From Centropus unirufus (lineage: Eukaryota > Chordata > Aves > Cuculiformes > Centropidae), in contig VYZI01000020.1 in NCBI GenBank assembly GCA_013397695.1, forward strand, positions 3,449,972 to 3,513,971: a stretch of DNA of 64,000 nt. The letters run 5' to 3'. The translations under genes and the position numbers were made by a program. The notes under the pieces were generated by a model. That model did not search any database. It was not told the origin of the DNA and worked only from the letters and a program-made list of their open reading frames with translations. Shown one piece after another: positions 11,701-26,000 of the stretch; position 1 is the stretch's first letter; each line of letters starts with the position of its first letter.

Positions 11701-14562
11701 CCAGCAAAAGCAATTTGCTTTTTCCTGCTTGTGTTTTTTTAATAGTATTTCTTATATATGAAACCACTTTTATTCTTCTTGGCACATCTGAGTGAAAAGA
11801 TAGACTTCGGAAAGATAATTGATGCTTTCTTCATTGGATTTAACTTAGGATAAATATGATTCAAAATGACTGTAGCCTTCTCTGTTTGTGATCTACTCTC
11901 ATTGGTGACTTTTTTCCCCGTAATATTTATTCTTCCTCTCTTCAGTATTTTTTTGTTTTTGTTTTTTTTCCTTGCACTTGTTGTTCCAGAAAGTTGCAAT
12001 GCCTAATTGGTGATATTGATTTGTGATCTGTAGTTGACTTTGGGAAGAACTTCAATCTTGTTTCAAGTTTTAACTAAGTCAGAAGTCACAGAGAAGAAAA
12101 GTTCCAGGTTAAAAATGTCTATATTTTTCATGAAAGTTTTCACTTCTATCTTGGGGATTCCAGATTTTCACTCTTCTACAAGAAGAACTTAATGTATTTT
12201 TCTTCATGAAAGATCTGTTTACACATGTAGAATTCTTCACTCAAGAATCTCTTTAACTTAACTTGAACTGCTCTTTTAAAAGCTGTGTCTAAATCTTTCA
12301 GTTTGAGATGTGATTCACAGACAAATATAACTTTCTATCCATTCACCTAGACTCATCATTTAGATGTTGCCATTTTGTATATCAGTAAGTTCAGCCTTGC
12401 TTTTCTGTCCAACCTTTATTCTTTGAGAACGCTTCTGCAGGGATCTTCTAACCCACAACTTGGATTGCATTGTCCTTTTCTTTACTCTGATAACCTTCTC
12501 CTTATTGCATGTGAAATAAGTTATTTTCAGTTACCAAGTCTCTTGCTATCTCACCCTTTTAGTTGTAGAATGCAGCTCTAGACTTTAATTGCTTGATGAA
12601 GACATGACCAAACATCTTTATACTTTTTTGTTTGTTGCCTTCCAGCTTCTTCCTCGATTTTGGAGGAATTCCTTAATGAGCCACTGAATTATTTTGGAGC
12701 ACCTTGAAACTTTTCTTTGCTGTTTCTATCTGGAAATAGTGAACTGCCAGTGCCTTGAACCAGTCTTTAGCATGTTGTACAGTGTTCATGTTCACATATT
12801 TGCCTTCATTCATCTGCTATCTTTTTGTTTCCTACTGAGATTGTAGATTTCTCTGTGGGAATGACTGCCTGTTCTGCAACACATCAGAAGGATTCCAGGT
12901 TCATTACTTTGTGTAGTAGGTGAAGGAATAATAGAAGTTACTGAAGTAACAATGCATCAGTGAAATGAGGGGAGCTATTGCAAATGTAATTTTTTAAATA
13001 CTGGTTTTGAAGGGTGCTAATGTTTCTATAGTAGTATGAGTTTTCACCATTCTAATGATGCTAGAGGTTTTTGAAACTTGGTAGTGCTTGACTTTGTCCA
13101 CTCTTGTGTCTCCACTTTTCTAACTATGATCCCATTTTCCTAAATCAAATTGCCTGGTGTGTGTTTGTGAGAATGCTTCGGAGGGAAAAATATAATTGTT
13201 TCCTTTCCAGTTTGTGGTGCATGAAGGTCTGCTAATGGCAACAGTCTTAAGGTGATGGATTTCTTAATGGTGTAGACCTAGAAATTGAAGAAAGGGTCAG
13301 CTATAGCAATACAGCTTTGAGGTTAGAGAGGGGGATGTTGCAGGATACAAGTTTGTTTCCCCATGCCTGGAAGTTTGCTTGCACATTTTGGAAGTTGATA
13401 CATTAGTAGGAATAGGAGTCTCCTTTCAGCAGTATTAAGGTTTGTTTTTTTTTTTACAGGCTCGTTAGTTGCCTCAAAAGGATGTCAAAGTTTATATAAT
13501 GTGGTGCTCTCCAAATGATAACTATGAAACTTGTATTCCACTGGGACTTAATTTTTCCCTAAGTGTTTGCATGTGTGCAGCTCCACACATGTCTAGAATG
13601 TGTCACTCTGTAGTGTTGTAGCTGAGTGTGAATAGCTCGAGGTGATAGCACTCGAAAACTACCCATTAGTTTCTACCGCTTTCACTTCCTAGTACAGAAC
13701 ATTACAGAATGCCCTAACAGAGGATTTAGGTACCCAGGAGATAATTGCTCTAATTTTGTATGTCTTCAGGAAAAAAACCAGTACCACCTGCTTCCAGAAA
13801 CATTTTCAGTAGAGACTGGATTGAAATAAAGGTATTCGATTAATCTGAAGCTTATTCTTATTAGCAATATATATTAATCCATTTTTGTGCCTTTAGGAGC
13901 ATGATGATTCCAAACCCATTAGCCTGGTAGCTTCTATGAGAGCCATGAACTAGAAAATACTGAGTCTGTAAAGTTTTTGTTTCCTGGTTTTTGGTATTTG
14001 TGAGTCACTTAATTTCTTTCTGCCATAGCTAAGAGCTTTTGAGCCACTGTTGCCATTCAGACCATTTTCATATGTGCACTCCTCAAACTTTTAAATCCTA
14101 TAGACTCTGAGTTTGTATTATTAGATAGAAAAAAAGAGGGAGCAAGATGATGTCAAGGTATTTTTTTAAGATAAGATCTCAGTAGATGTTTAAACATCCA
14201 TGGGGAAGTTCACCTTCAGCATACACATCAGTATGAAACTACTGCTCTTGGCATTAGTTGTATACCGTTTTTTGATAATACTTCATAGTGTATAATAGGC
14301 AGGCAAAGGCATTCTTATTTTAAAAACAAGCTCCCAAGCTATGTAAGCAAGCTTGTTTGCTTTTTATGGATATGACAGGATTAAGTTAGATATTATATCT
14401 TTTGACACTAAATGTTGGGATTTCCTCGAATATAAATTAAATTTCTTTTTTTGTGCTTGCGGGTTAGAGAAGTATGTTTACACCTATTAATTTTGAGATT
14501 TTGGATCAGGTTTTGCCCCGACATATTTCTTGTCTTTTAAATTCTCTTGTTTTTGCTTGTAG
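5754..14562 (+). other. CBLB: CBLB intron between coding exons 1 and 2
   Basis: An 8.8 kb intron bounded by a GTGAGT donor at 5754-5759 and an acceptor ending TTTTTGCTTGTAG at 14562. Joining the flanks restores phase 0: K-V, then V-R-L-C-Q-N, matching the Cbl family. The interior is AT-rich and I recognised no LINE, RNA gene or additional exon in it. It holds an AAAC simple repeat at 8511-8528 and T-rich tracts near 10720-10744 and 13445-13456. A 112-codon open frame at 11098-11436 is hydrophobic, unfamiliar and lacks supporting context, so I treat it as chance. Confidence 0.9.
8511..8528. repeat. (AAAC)n simple repeat
   Basis: About four and a half copies of the tetranucleotide AAAC. It lies in intron 1 and looks neutral. 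Confidence 0.8.
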
Positions 14563-14813
14563 GTAAGATTGTGCCAAAACCCAAAGCTTCAACTCAAGAA
14601 CAGCCCGCCTTACATACTTGACATTTTACCTGACACTTATCAGCATTTGCGACTTATACTAAGCAAATATGATGACAACCAGAAACTTGCACAACTCAGT
14701 GAGAATGAATATTTTAAAATCTACATTGACAGTCTCATGAAAAAATCGAAACGGGCTATAAGACTATTTAAAGAAGGAAAGGAAAGAATGTATGAGGAGC
14801 AGTCACAGGACAG
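14563..14813 (+). CDS. CBLB: CBLB second coding exon (residues 50-132, partial TKB four-helix bundle)
   Basis: This exon of 251 bases encodes 83 codons plus two bases of the next. The protein reads [20 protein letters not shown] and continues through [20 protein letters not shown] to [20 protein letters not shown] and QSQD. That is essentially the CBL-B version of the four-helix bundle opening the tyrosine-kinase-binding domain. [20 protein letters not shown] distinguishes CBL-B from c-CBL, which is divergent there. The acceptor follows a T-rich tract (AG at 14561-14562). The donor is CAG|GTAAGTG, with GT at 14814-14815. The exon ends in phase 2: the split AG needs A or G from the next exon to make arginine, as expected for the family's QDR-R-N-L-T junction. 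The domain is incomplete here because its remaining helix, EF-hand and SH2-like fold are encoded downstream. An oddity is that the exon's first six bases, GTAAGA, themselves resemble a donor site. Confidence 0.96.
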
Positions 14814-17028
14814 GTAAGTGAAATATTTAAATATGAAGTAGATTGTCTGGCTTGTCTGCATTCTTAACACTATTTGTCTGTAGCGATTGTGTTTTGACAT
14901 TTTTAATTATTTAAAGAGCAGAAATATTTATTGTTTGGATTCATTGAACCTGTGGCTTAATCAGTAATTTGCTGGATTTATCCTGCTTTGTGCTCTTATC
15001 TGTCACTTTGTGACCTTTTAAACCAAGTGCATTTCCTTCATAAAACATCCATTTCTTTGTAATTACTTGTTCACAGGGCCTTATAATATGTAAGTCTGAC
15101 TGACTGTTACTTGGATTGAGCTTGACCTCCCTACCCCAGTTCTGAATAATGGGGGAGGGGCATGATCAATATTGATAGTTCTGTTTTGGGAAGGAGTACA
15201 GCAGTGTTGGGGCAGTTAGTCTACCATGGGTGGTATATCTTTAAATCTATTCAAATAGAAGGTAACAAAGCTGCTTTCAGTCTCCCCTTTTTAAAGGAGG
15301 TAGTAGGGCATGGGAGATTGATTCCTTGCTATTCTGTCTGTACCTGAGCTCCGAGGCAGGGTTGCAGTATAGTTTTATAGCTGGTGAAAGTGTTGGCAGC
15401 ACCAGTGAAATATTTGCATTCTTGTCAATGTCACTGCTGTTAAGTTTGATTTATACATGTGCTCCTTCCAGATCTTTAGCAATGATTATAGCTAATTCAG
15501 TATTCTGTGGTAGTCTCTTGTGCTTTGAGAGATGGGGTCTCAAGCTTGTTTAACATCTCAGGAAATTAGTGAAGACTATCCAATTGTGAATATATTTGTA
15601 GCAGTTTGTCTAAACAGAGTGAAATATGCTGTTTAAATGTTAGTATCAGTGAAGACCATGATGCATGTGTTTTGTGCTTGAATTTGTAAGTCAGTGAAGG
15701 AACATCTTCACTTTAAATGCTTTCTTACTGGAAGCTCTGTGAGAATTGTTCTGCAATGAGCCTGTGGGTTCTTTTTTTTCCAATATCCCAATTGTTGTAT
15801 GTACGGAAGTCTTTGTGTTGCAAAGGAAGTTAGGACTTCTAATGGTAAGGGAAATTTAACATAAATAGGTGCATTATGTAAACAGGTTTTATTTTGACTT
15901 CCTATGTTGTATGAAACCCTTATTTTACTTATGGTTTTGCTTAAAGTTAGCAATAAATTAAAGCTAGTTTCAGACAGTTTTTCAAAACTAACCTTCTATA
16001 TGCTCCCTATAGTCATTCTAACAGTGTCTTAGTTACTATCTAGTTGCTAGGGCTGCTTTCTTCTTTCCAATTACCCACTTAATTTTCTGCATAAGGGTAA
16101 TTGTGGTGATACGAGGATGAGGACGTCTTTTATGAAGCAAACAGTTTATAAAGAAAGTGAAGTTAGCGTATTTGTTGTCAGTCATTGGGGCCATTCTGGA
16201 GACATGATCAGGGAGAAGGGATTTTAAACCAAAACACAGTAATGAAGTGCACTGAATTACAGTGACTACTTCAGGCTCTCAAAATTTGTATTTCAGAAGG
16301 TTACAATTATTTTGCCTGACTGATGGAGTTTGAAGCTTGAGGAAGAGTAAAATAGAAATTTTTCTCCTGTGCTGAAATTATTTGATGTTTCCTATACCAA
16401 CTGGATTCTGACTGTCAAAATGCTTAAGCAAAGAAGAAAAAAAGTATATGATTTTACATTTCTATTTTGTTTCTGTTAGTATCTCTGATTTCTGGATGAT
16501 TGGTCACCCACCATGAAAAGGAGAAACTGGCTGAATTTGGAAACATTTCCTCAGTATACTTGATACCCTAATTTTTATTAGGATTATCAAACAATCTTTT
16601 AACTTCTATGGTGATGGTAGATTTGGGAACTAAACTCAATAAATACATGTGACTTGTATTTGCCTGATAACACCAAAATTATTCTATTGTGAAGAGTTTG
16701 TCATGTGTTTAAGTTCACAATGATCATATGGTTGAAACAAGACAGTGTGCCAATCAAATTGTATACAAATGGCTAAAATAAAAGCTTATAGTGTGATGGT
16801 GGTGTCTGTCTATCCTGTGTTCCATGGCAAGTGCACAGGATAGTTATGTGAGACTCATTCTATACTCTATGGGATGATTCTTGCTAAGCAGAGGAAGAGT
16901 GGCTTGCAAGTTTGTTTACTATGTATGGTTTGCATCTACCTTCTGGGTATGGTGTCTGTATGAAATTATGTCCTCGCATATTCCTCTTGCTTACTGAAGT
17001 AAGAGATGATGTTCAATAAATTCTGTAA

Positions 17029-17079
17029 ACTGTACTAAATATAGGCCTGAAATATACTGTACTAAATATAAGCCTTAAA
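17029..17079. repeat. 27-bp tandem duplication (about 1.9 copies)
   Basis: The unit starting ACTGTACTAAATATA at 17029 recurs at 17056 with a period of 27 bases and three or so mismatches over the second copy. It is probably a local slippage or duplication event in intron 2. Confidence 0.75.
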
Positions 17080-20000
17080 AGGTGTCTTTTGAGGGTCTGA
17101 GGATCTGGGGTTCTGGTTTGTGGGTTGTTTTTTTGTTTTTTTTCCCTCCCCCTCCTTATCCCTTGTTTATTGGGAAGTAGCTAAAGCTAGAAGGCATAAT
17201 TTATGTGATGCCAAACTTCCTTTGTCTTGCTGCATTCCAGAATTATTCATCCAGAAATAATAGAAACTTTGTAGGCTGACAGTGTTTCAGACAAATATAT
17301 TAGCCTGGTGTAGAAGTCAAGCTCATAAGTTACAATAGTAAGACTAGAGGAAGAATAAAGTGGCAATGGGGAGATTACATTTGGACTCATTGAAGATGCT
17401 GGACAGGGTCTTCACGGCTAACACAGCCCATTTCTTAGTAATGGAGACAAGTGTGAGCTTCCCTGGGCTTACCTGTAAGTCGTGTCACTGGAAGACTATG
17501 CCTTGAGCTAGAACTTGTTTGTTACCTGATTTAATATTGTGTGCCTTCTTCTATACACACTTTATATGAGGAGAAGAGGAAAAGTATAAAACCAGGGTGT
17601 ATATTTATTTTGGATAATATGTTAAAAGCTGCTTGGTTCAGCCAAGATTGGTTGGCCACTTGTTTTTAAGTGACATTGCAGAAGTGGAAGAGGAAGATAA
17701 AATGACAGGTGAATATTTCATAGGTGGTGAGCAGCACAGATGAAGACGGAAAGAGAAGGAAATCTGAGCTGGCTTGATGTCACTGTAGAAAGAGGGGCTC
17801 ATGTACAGAAAGTCAGTGTCAAGTAGGTCCTTCAAGGGGTTCACAATGCCACTCCTGTCCTGTACAGAAAGTCATCATAAATTCTCTTGTGCCTGTGGCC
17901 ATTTTGTGTCCTGAATAAAATTGCATGCTTAGATTTTACAGCTTGATGGAGTGTTTTGTTGGTTCAGATTTCTTACATTCTCTAAGTCTTCTAGGGTGGT
18001 CTTTATACCTATGGTTCAAGTACAGATCAGGTTCTCCTGTTCACAGTGGTTATTAGATTTATGAAGTATTCAATTTATCTTCCTTAATTCTGTGTTGACA
18101 ACTGAGAATGGTTAAGGTTCTTGAAACAAGTCCCTCAACTGGCATATCCAGGAACATGGCATTCTCAGTAGAGACGTTCTACTGCTGAAATTTCTAGGCC
18201 ATTCTCTCCTTATTCTGAAAGTGCAGAAGTTACAAGGGTAAGCATCAGGATGGACTCCAGTTATGTCAGTTGCAGCCTAATGACAGCTTCTTGTGTGCTT
18301 CTGTCCTGTGGTAAGGGAAAGGTAGCTTACCTAACTTCTTTCAATTATCTCATCTTGTACTATAACATTTCTGTTTTATTTACAGGAAGCTGGGAAGTTT
18401 ATAACTTAGCCTGGCTTGTAACTTGTTCATGTCTCCAGACAGAGGAGTTTTTCTTGATCAAGAGAAGGGTCAGGAAAAGTATAGTTTTAATTCAGGATGA
18501 CTTTATTTGGACAAGTTAAGATTGTTTTGGTTGGTGGTTTTCTTGTTTGACAAATAGAATATATGGATTTGGAAAAGGATGTTAATGGCTCTTTTCATAG
18601 TAGGTTTTGGTCATTGGTAACATCACATAGATAACTCGGTAACAGTTGAGTGACAAGGACCGCATCCTTCACCAAAGTGGATTGGATCTGAAGTTGTGAT
18701 CTTGTGATTAAAGTTGTTGGCTCCTTTAAAGTCCTGTGACTTGTCCCATTTTTCAAGCAGATGATGTAGTTTTTGCTTTTCTGTAAATTCTGAGCTGAAT
18801 AGTTAGGCTATATATATACCATCCGTCTGACATGATGCATAAACCCCTATACTTAAACTATGTCAACATGCTTTAGAGATCAAATATGTTGACTGTTTTA
18901 TTCTAATGGTGCTTAAGTTGAATCAAAGCAATCTAATATTTTTCCTTTTTTCTCTCTTATATTTATTTATATGTATATTTAGATGATTCCTTCACTAGGT
19001 TTTTAGGAAAAGAAGCTGCCTTGCTCTGCTTGAAAGGCGTCTGGAGTATCGACTCATTGCTTGAACTCCTGTGCTGTCCCCTAGAAAAAAGGAGCACTCC
19101 CATGTATAACTTATAATACGGTAATTAGATATGGAACTTGGCTGCATAAAAAAGCCTCTAAAGAGCCTTATTTTGAGGAAAAGAGAGTGCATGACTTACT
19201 GGATGGGGTTTCTTGGGAGAAAGAAGTGCAGTAAGATTTTTTTTTTTAAAAAAAGCTTTTATGTTAGGGTGAGAATTTCCACTATTCTCCCCTCCGTGTT
19301 CCTTAGATGTGTTGTATAAGCCCGTTGGTGTACCTGAAGCACGTGAGTAACTGAGCTTCAGTGGTAACTTGGTGAAGCACAAACCATTTGCTATTTTTGG
19401 TACTAGTCTAAATTAAACAAGGAATGTTACACAAACACCTTTCAGACAAAGAGGCTCTTGTTTGAGAGGGCAGGTGAGAGCATGTGGAGGTTACAAATGG
19501 CTGAGACAGTGTTATGACAGCTTGTTCTCAACATGAATGCAAACAGCCTGTGTGACTGCAGTTGTTATAAGGCAATATTTAAATTTTAGGTTATTTTTAT
19601 CATCTTTACTGCTTGGGGGAGACTATTACCAAGTGAGAACAAAGGAATTATTAGTACTAAAATAACTCAGCTATTTATTCAGGTTGCAGAGGAAGACAAG
19701 GATTTTAAAAACACAAAACTTCCTAAAGGAAAAATAATGGCTTGTGAACTCTTACAATTTATTTAGATGATAGATTCATATCTAGTTGGATAGAAGTGGG
19801 TTATTAAGTCCACTTTGTTCTTTGTTTTTTACTCTGCTATGAAGTCAAGTAGCATTTTCTATGTTAGTGCAAGGTCCCTTTCAAACACTTCCTTGCCCAT
19901 AATGTGGCAGTAATGGTCACATCAGAACAGAATTCAGCTGGTTGTGAGGAGGTGTACACAGCCTGATCTCTTCCTTGTTGCACTTTACTATAATAATTTA

Positions 20001-23000
20001 TACCTGTGAGAAGTGTATAAGATAATGTTGGCATATGAAGATGCCATAACATTTGTACCCACTTTGTAGGTGTGAAAGCTCTCAACACAAAACGCAAAGT
20101 TGGGGCAATCAGTCCTGCAGACTTTCCATGTGTTGCATATAAAATTCTTTTGTGATAAACTTAATGACAGTTCTACTACTAAGTTGATATATTATGACTG
20201 ATGCAATGTCTGTACTGACATAGTTTTACATGTTGTTCCATTTGACTTCAGAAGCCAATAGCAAATGACAAAACAAGATGGGAAGAATAGGTGGTTTTCT
20301 GAAAATGCAGTACTTTCAGAGTATTTCCAGACCTCTCTGATCTGATTTGGCAGTGAGCATACTAGTACGCATTTCTGCTTTGTACCATCTCATTTTCTCA
20401 CACCCCCTCACCGTATTTGTCTGCGTGGTCACTACAGGGAACAGCTGTGCTGCTTGTGGAGGCAGGTCATGGTTGCCAACTATTCATAGAGTTGTGTTCT
20501 TGGGTATGCTAAAGCCTAGCTGATCATATCAAGACAACAACTTTAGGATCTTCTTGAAGAACAAGCAGCACCAACTTCTGAATTTACTGTGTAGAAAGGA
20601 AGTCGCCTGTAATGGACTTGATGTTTTGTTTTTCGCTTGTGAATGTGTGGTTCATTTTTAGAAAATTTGGTCTTTGCTTTTCTGTCAGAAACATATACTC
20701 AGTGATTAGCTATTTGTTTAGGCTATCTTTGGTGCTAGCCTTTGTGATTGCAGCTACTCATGCATGAAGAAACCCAAAGTTATTTAGAGGAAGGTGTCCA
20801 TATTTGTGAAATGTATGTCTAAATATGCAAGCATATATAATTTTAATTTCAGGTTATAAAAATTAATAGCTTCCTTAATGCTCTGTGGCATTAAAAATTA
20901 GAAACATGAAAGAATAAAAAAAATGTGCTTTATTCTATAAAGAAATGAAAAGGAAGTCGGGAATAATAACTTTCAAGTAGTATAGTTGCTCTTTAGTTAA
21001 TAGACACTCTTTTGCCTGTCTTTGAAAGTAAAACAAAGGCAGTTTATAAAAGCAGACACGCTGCAGGTTGTACTACAGCAACAATCCTTTTATCCAAAGA
21101 ATGCTTGATTGAAAATCAGGCTAGAAGACATGCTTGATATGTACCTAAAACTAAAATAAAGAACATTTTACTTACCTATGCAGAGTATGAAATAACCTTA
21201 ATCTTAAAAGGTGTGAAATTGCATGTTTTGATTAATAAAGTTGAAGTTTGAATGAGCTCAGAACTTGAGGCACAGAATGATATATTGATGGAATAGATGA
21301 TGGATGGAACTATCCAGTCCCATTCATTGAAATGTGAAGCACAAGAGAGTGCTTTGATAATGTAATGAAATTTTGAAGATATTTTTTAATCATTTGACAT
21401 AAATAAGTTTGTCTTGTTCCTGTTCTTTTCTTTGCTTTACTATTAATAAAGTGAGTTTAGTTGGGCCATCCTAAAAATGACAGAAAGGAGTTAGTATAAT
21501 TATTTACTATGAATTGCATACAGAGTAGCTTCTATGCTCAGGCTTTTTTTTTTCAGTGGCTGCACATTCTCAAGTTAACTTTATTTACAGAACCTTACAG
21601 TAATACTATGCAGGCTCTAGGGTGAGCATTGTTAATTGATATTAGGGGAACAAGGATTTTTAGGTTAAAAAGTACATTTGCTGTTTTCTGCATGAAAACT
21701 TGTCATTTGCAAGATTAATATGTTGGCGTGTTTCTCATGTTTCTTTTTATTTTATACTGAACAACTCCAAATGATTTAACAGCATGTTCTCAGAGAGCCA
21801 GGATAGCAATAACATTTGCGTGATTTTAAAAGAAAATGTGGTATCTATATAAAAAACTATATAATGAATGCAACTATTAATAAAAATCCAAATAAGCAAG
21901 AGAAGTAGCACACATAAAGAACCAATGTTAAACTGTGTCTTAAAAGAAGCATAATCTTAGTCTATAACACAAAGAAGAGATTAGTAAATTATATTATATA
22001 ATAGGAAAACTTCCTGAGCAAGCAACCAGGTGACAGTATACTGTCATCAGTATATTGTTTGTAATGTAGATGAATAATACATTTATAAGTTTTCTGTTTT
22101 GAGTGCAACCAAGATAGAACTAAAGGATTTAGTATTGGAGTGTTTTTGTATTTCTCTAGCACATGGTAAAACACTGTCTACCATAGTAATTCAGATTTCA
22201 CATGTTGGATTTATAGAGCGATCTCGTTCTGTAGAGGATGTTCTTAACCATAGTCTATTACATGATTCATTACATTGTGTGACATGAAATACGTGTAAAA
22301 AATCAATACATTCTTCAATACTTGCAAATACCTTGACAGATCAGAAAAATGGTGAACAAATAATTAATTGTATTTGGTTCTTTTAGTATTTGGTCATAAT
22401 AATTATAACTTCACTGTTTTTCTGGCATGTCAGATGTAAAGGTAGATTTGACTAGGTTTCTTCCTAGTCTGATATTTCTGGGATATATGATGAAAGATAT
22501 ATAATCAATGTTAACACTTTGATTTACATAAACTTATTTTCTGTGTAGGTGAGGTTGTTGTGGTCTCTCTAAAAGGATGCCTTGTAATGGGACTTTCCTT
22601 TTTCTTTTGGTCTTGAATGGTCAGGCATTACAGGTGTAATTTCATCGTGATGCATCGTATATATCAGAACTCTCTTGGGATCCTTCACAATGCGCCCTAG
22701 TCTTTCACTCTTACCAGCTGATCTTTGCCATGCTCTATCAGTGTACAGTGGGAGAAAAATATTGGGAAAAATAATTAAATTTAATTACTCTTTTTCTCTT
22801 TATTTCTCTTTAAAACATCATGGGAGACCTCACAAACCATTGTCTTTCTTTCCCCTAAGGTAAAATGGGGAATCTACATAACTCTGAGATTTGAAGACAC
22901 ATTATACAGGAAAGTTTTTCCTATCTTCTGTTGCAAAAATGCGTATGAATATTACCTTATCTGTTTCACAATTCTTACATGAAGCTGTCACCAGCAATAA

Positions 23001-26000
23001 TTAGAAACTTAACTTGTTCTATCTGATACTTAAACATTTGTGTATGTAGAAATAAAATCCACAACTGTATTTCATGGTAAATATTAGCCTCAGTTTTGCA
23101 TCTACCTTTCATAGTGTAAATGTTTCCTGATAGGGAGGAATCCTGAGTAATAAATTATCAAGGTCTTATCATCTCCTGATTAATTGCTTTTTCTCCTTCT
23201 CTTGAGCTTAAATCTGAAGTATTGCATATTATTTGTTTATTCTGATATGGCCGAAGGCAGAGAATGTCTAGATTTTCTCAGAAAGTATTGGCATATTGCA
23301 GGGTTGGATTAGACCCCAAGTACTGGTGGCTGAAAGAAAAGGATTTGTGGGCTTGTTTATACATAAGGAAAATAGTTGTCTCTTGCGATCCCTAATTAGT
23401 TACATCTAGGACCCAGCGTTCACTTTTTTCTGGTATCTGTTGACTAATGTGTTCAAAGAACTGAAGCCTCCAGACTCACTAGAAAATCTGGGATCATTCC
23501 GTAGCTTGCATGGAGGATTATTCTGTAACAAATCCTAATTTTGCTTACACTAAGAATAAAGAAACATTTTAATAAGCTTAATTTGTGGTCTTTTTATGTG
23601 TCTTTTATCCTAAAAGCTTTTGCCAACCTCTTTCTTGGTCCTGAAGAAAATCCCCAGGTGCCTTCACCAGCTTTGTATTGGAAATACTTTTGCCTTTTTA
23701 AGAGGAGCTAAATCCATTTGGTCATTATCACCCTTAAAAGAAGACAGCTTGGGCAATATTGTATTGTTTAAAAAATGACTGAGAAAAATTTTGCCTGTTG
23801 TTAGAAGTTAATTGATGCATGGCAGAAAGTTATTAGCATCTGTTTTCAAACTGTTCCAATGGAAAATGGTCCTTAGCCAACAGAATACTCTGTCAAATCA
23901 TCTCGGAATTGATTCCGAGTCATGAATGTCTGTCATAAGAAGTATGAAATGCAGGGTCACTCATAAAACATCTTGTACATTTGTAAGAAAAATGTTTTCA
24001 ACTTTTTTAAAGCAGTCATTAATTGGTAAGACCTTTACAGTTGTATGGGTAAGAAGAGACTTTATTTATAAATATTCTCTAGTGGCTGAGTGTGTACGGA
24101 TGAAGAGAAACACCCTGAGATTTTTTTCAATGTTATAAACACTTTATGGGACTACAGAGGATCAGTTGTTACACAACTTTAAAAATGAAACTATCATATT
24201 GCTGGATTACTTTAGTTAGGGTTTACTACCAAACTCCCTGTGCACCATTCTTATTTTTGGTGAGCATTTAAGTTTTAACAGAAGAAAAATCAACAATTTC
24301 TTTGCAGCAAATATGGTATATAAGCCTTCCCTCAGGATGCTTAGAGTGGAGCTGTGTAAGTTTTATTTAATACTCTGTAAATGTCATGCATATTTAAGGA
24401 AGACATTACACAACAAATAGAGCCTGAAAACATTTCTGTTTGTTGTTCAAATATACAGCCTGTTGTGAAAATTCTGAAGCGGAAGTTGATGTCACAGACC
24501 TTGGGCTTGTGTTCCAATTAGTGTTCGTCATTAAAAGTGACAATGATCTCTGCTAAGAACATCTGCTCATCTACTATACTAATGATAAAGGAGATGTCTA
24601 TAATATAACATAACTTGGTTTTATCTCTTTTATTTAGAAGTATTTGTTTGTAAAATATTAGGAAAAAGTGAGTGTTTTGGTAATAAAATGTTGCCCTAAC
24701 TTTCATCTCTGCAACACTAAAATGACAAGTACATAATCAGTTGCTAAGTCATCTTGATAATGTAGAATGGGTCATAATTAGGCTACCCGTATTTTTGTTA
24801 GAGAGTTTGTATACATATGCTTAGTTTCTAGTTAGGTTAGTGTTTACTGGTTACCTCTGTGATTGTACATCACTTACATCTTTTAAATATCATGCCATTT
24901 AATTCACAGTGCAGCACTTCTCGGTTTTCCTAGACTCAAGAGTAATATTTAGGATTCTGCGCTTTTTTGCTGTTATAGTAGAGTAGTGGTACATGGCAGG
25001 AGCTGATAGTCTTGTGTCTGTTTGAACTTCCTATCTTTTTAATCAACTTCATTACTGCATCTTACGGACCACTTATTCCTAGTGACCAATGCTTCAATGC
25101 TTTTGCCGCTTAGTGATGCATGTTCTGTACTCCAGTCAGGACAATAAAGAAAATGTGGCATATATAGCCAATTTTTTTTGGTCTGACTGAGGAAGCCATA
25201 TGTCAGCAGGCTGAAATACTTTCCCTTTATACTCTTTTTAAATGGGCTTCTTTAGGAGAGCAGACTAGAAGACTATATTGTATTTTGTTCAGAGCACTGC
25301 ACAGCCTTTTTACTCCATAATTCATGGCTGTAGCAGATACAGATTCAAAGCAAAAAAAAAAAAAGTACGTAACTTCCTGTTCATGTGTTTCCTTTTACTG
25401 TTAATTCCCATAATTAATGCCCTATGAGGAATGGGACTCTAATCATTTACAGAGCCCAGCAATGTAAAAAGGCAGTGCTCATCTGGGAGGTGTTCAGTAG
25501 TATGGATCAGTGGTGACCCAGTTGGTATGCAGCTGTCCTCCAGCCTATCCATATGTGGTTTCATTAACTACATGCATTATCTGTCTGACAGGCCAGTAGT
25601 GATTGCCTAAAAGGAACCGTGCCTCATGAAACTGAAGTGCCACTGAGAAAGACAAGTTTGTTTTCTCTCAATTTTCCGCTTCCATTGTGAGGGACTAAAA
25701 AAAAAAATGAGGGAGGGAAGCTGCTCTGTGAAGGTGAGGATCAGAGGTCCTGGCAGTCTCTTTGAAATAATCTTTAAAGAAGCCCAGTACCATAAGGAGA
25801 GGCGTTTGAACACTGCATAGCAGTTTTATAGTGGCTTCAAGGAAGCATCCACTCAAAATGCTCTTCTGAAATGGCAGAGAGTTTTTAAGAATTTTAATTT
25901 ATTTGTACTTTTCTTTGTGTTTTTCATTTGTTCATTTGTTGTGATTTTAGTGTTACTAATGCTAAACTGTAATGGGCAACATAATAGATAAACTTACCTT

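Noticed and set aside
22031..22046. Perfect 16-bp palindrome TGACAGTATACTGTCA
   Set aside because: About one such palindrome is expected by chance in 64 kb, and nothing around it suggests a site.
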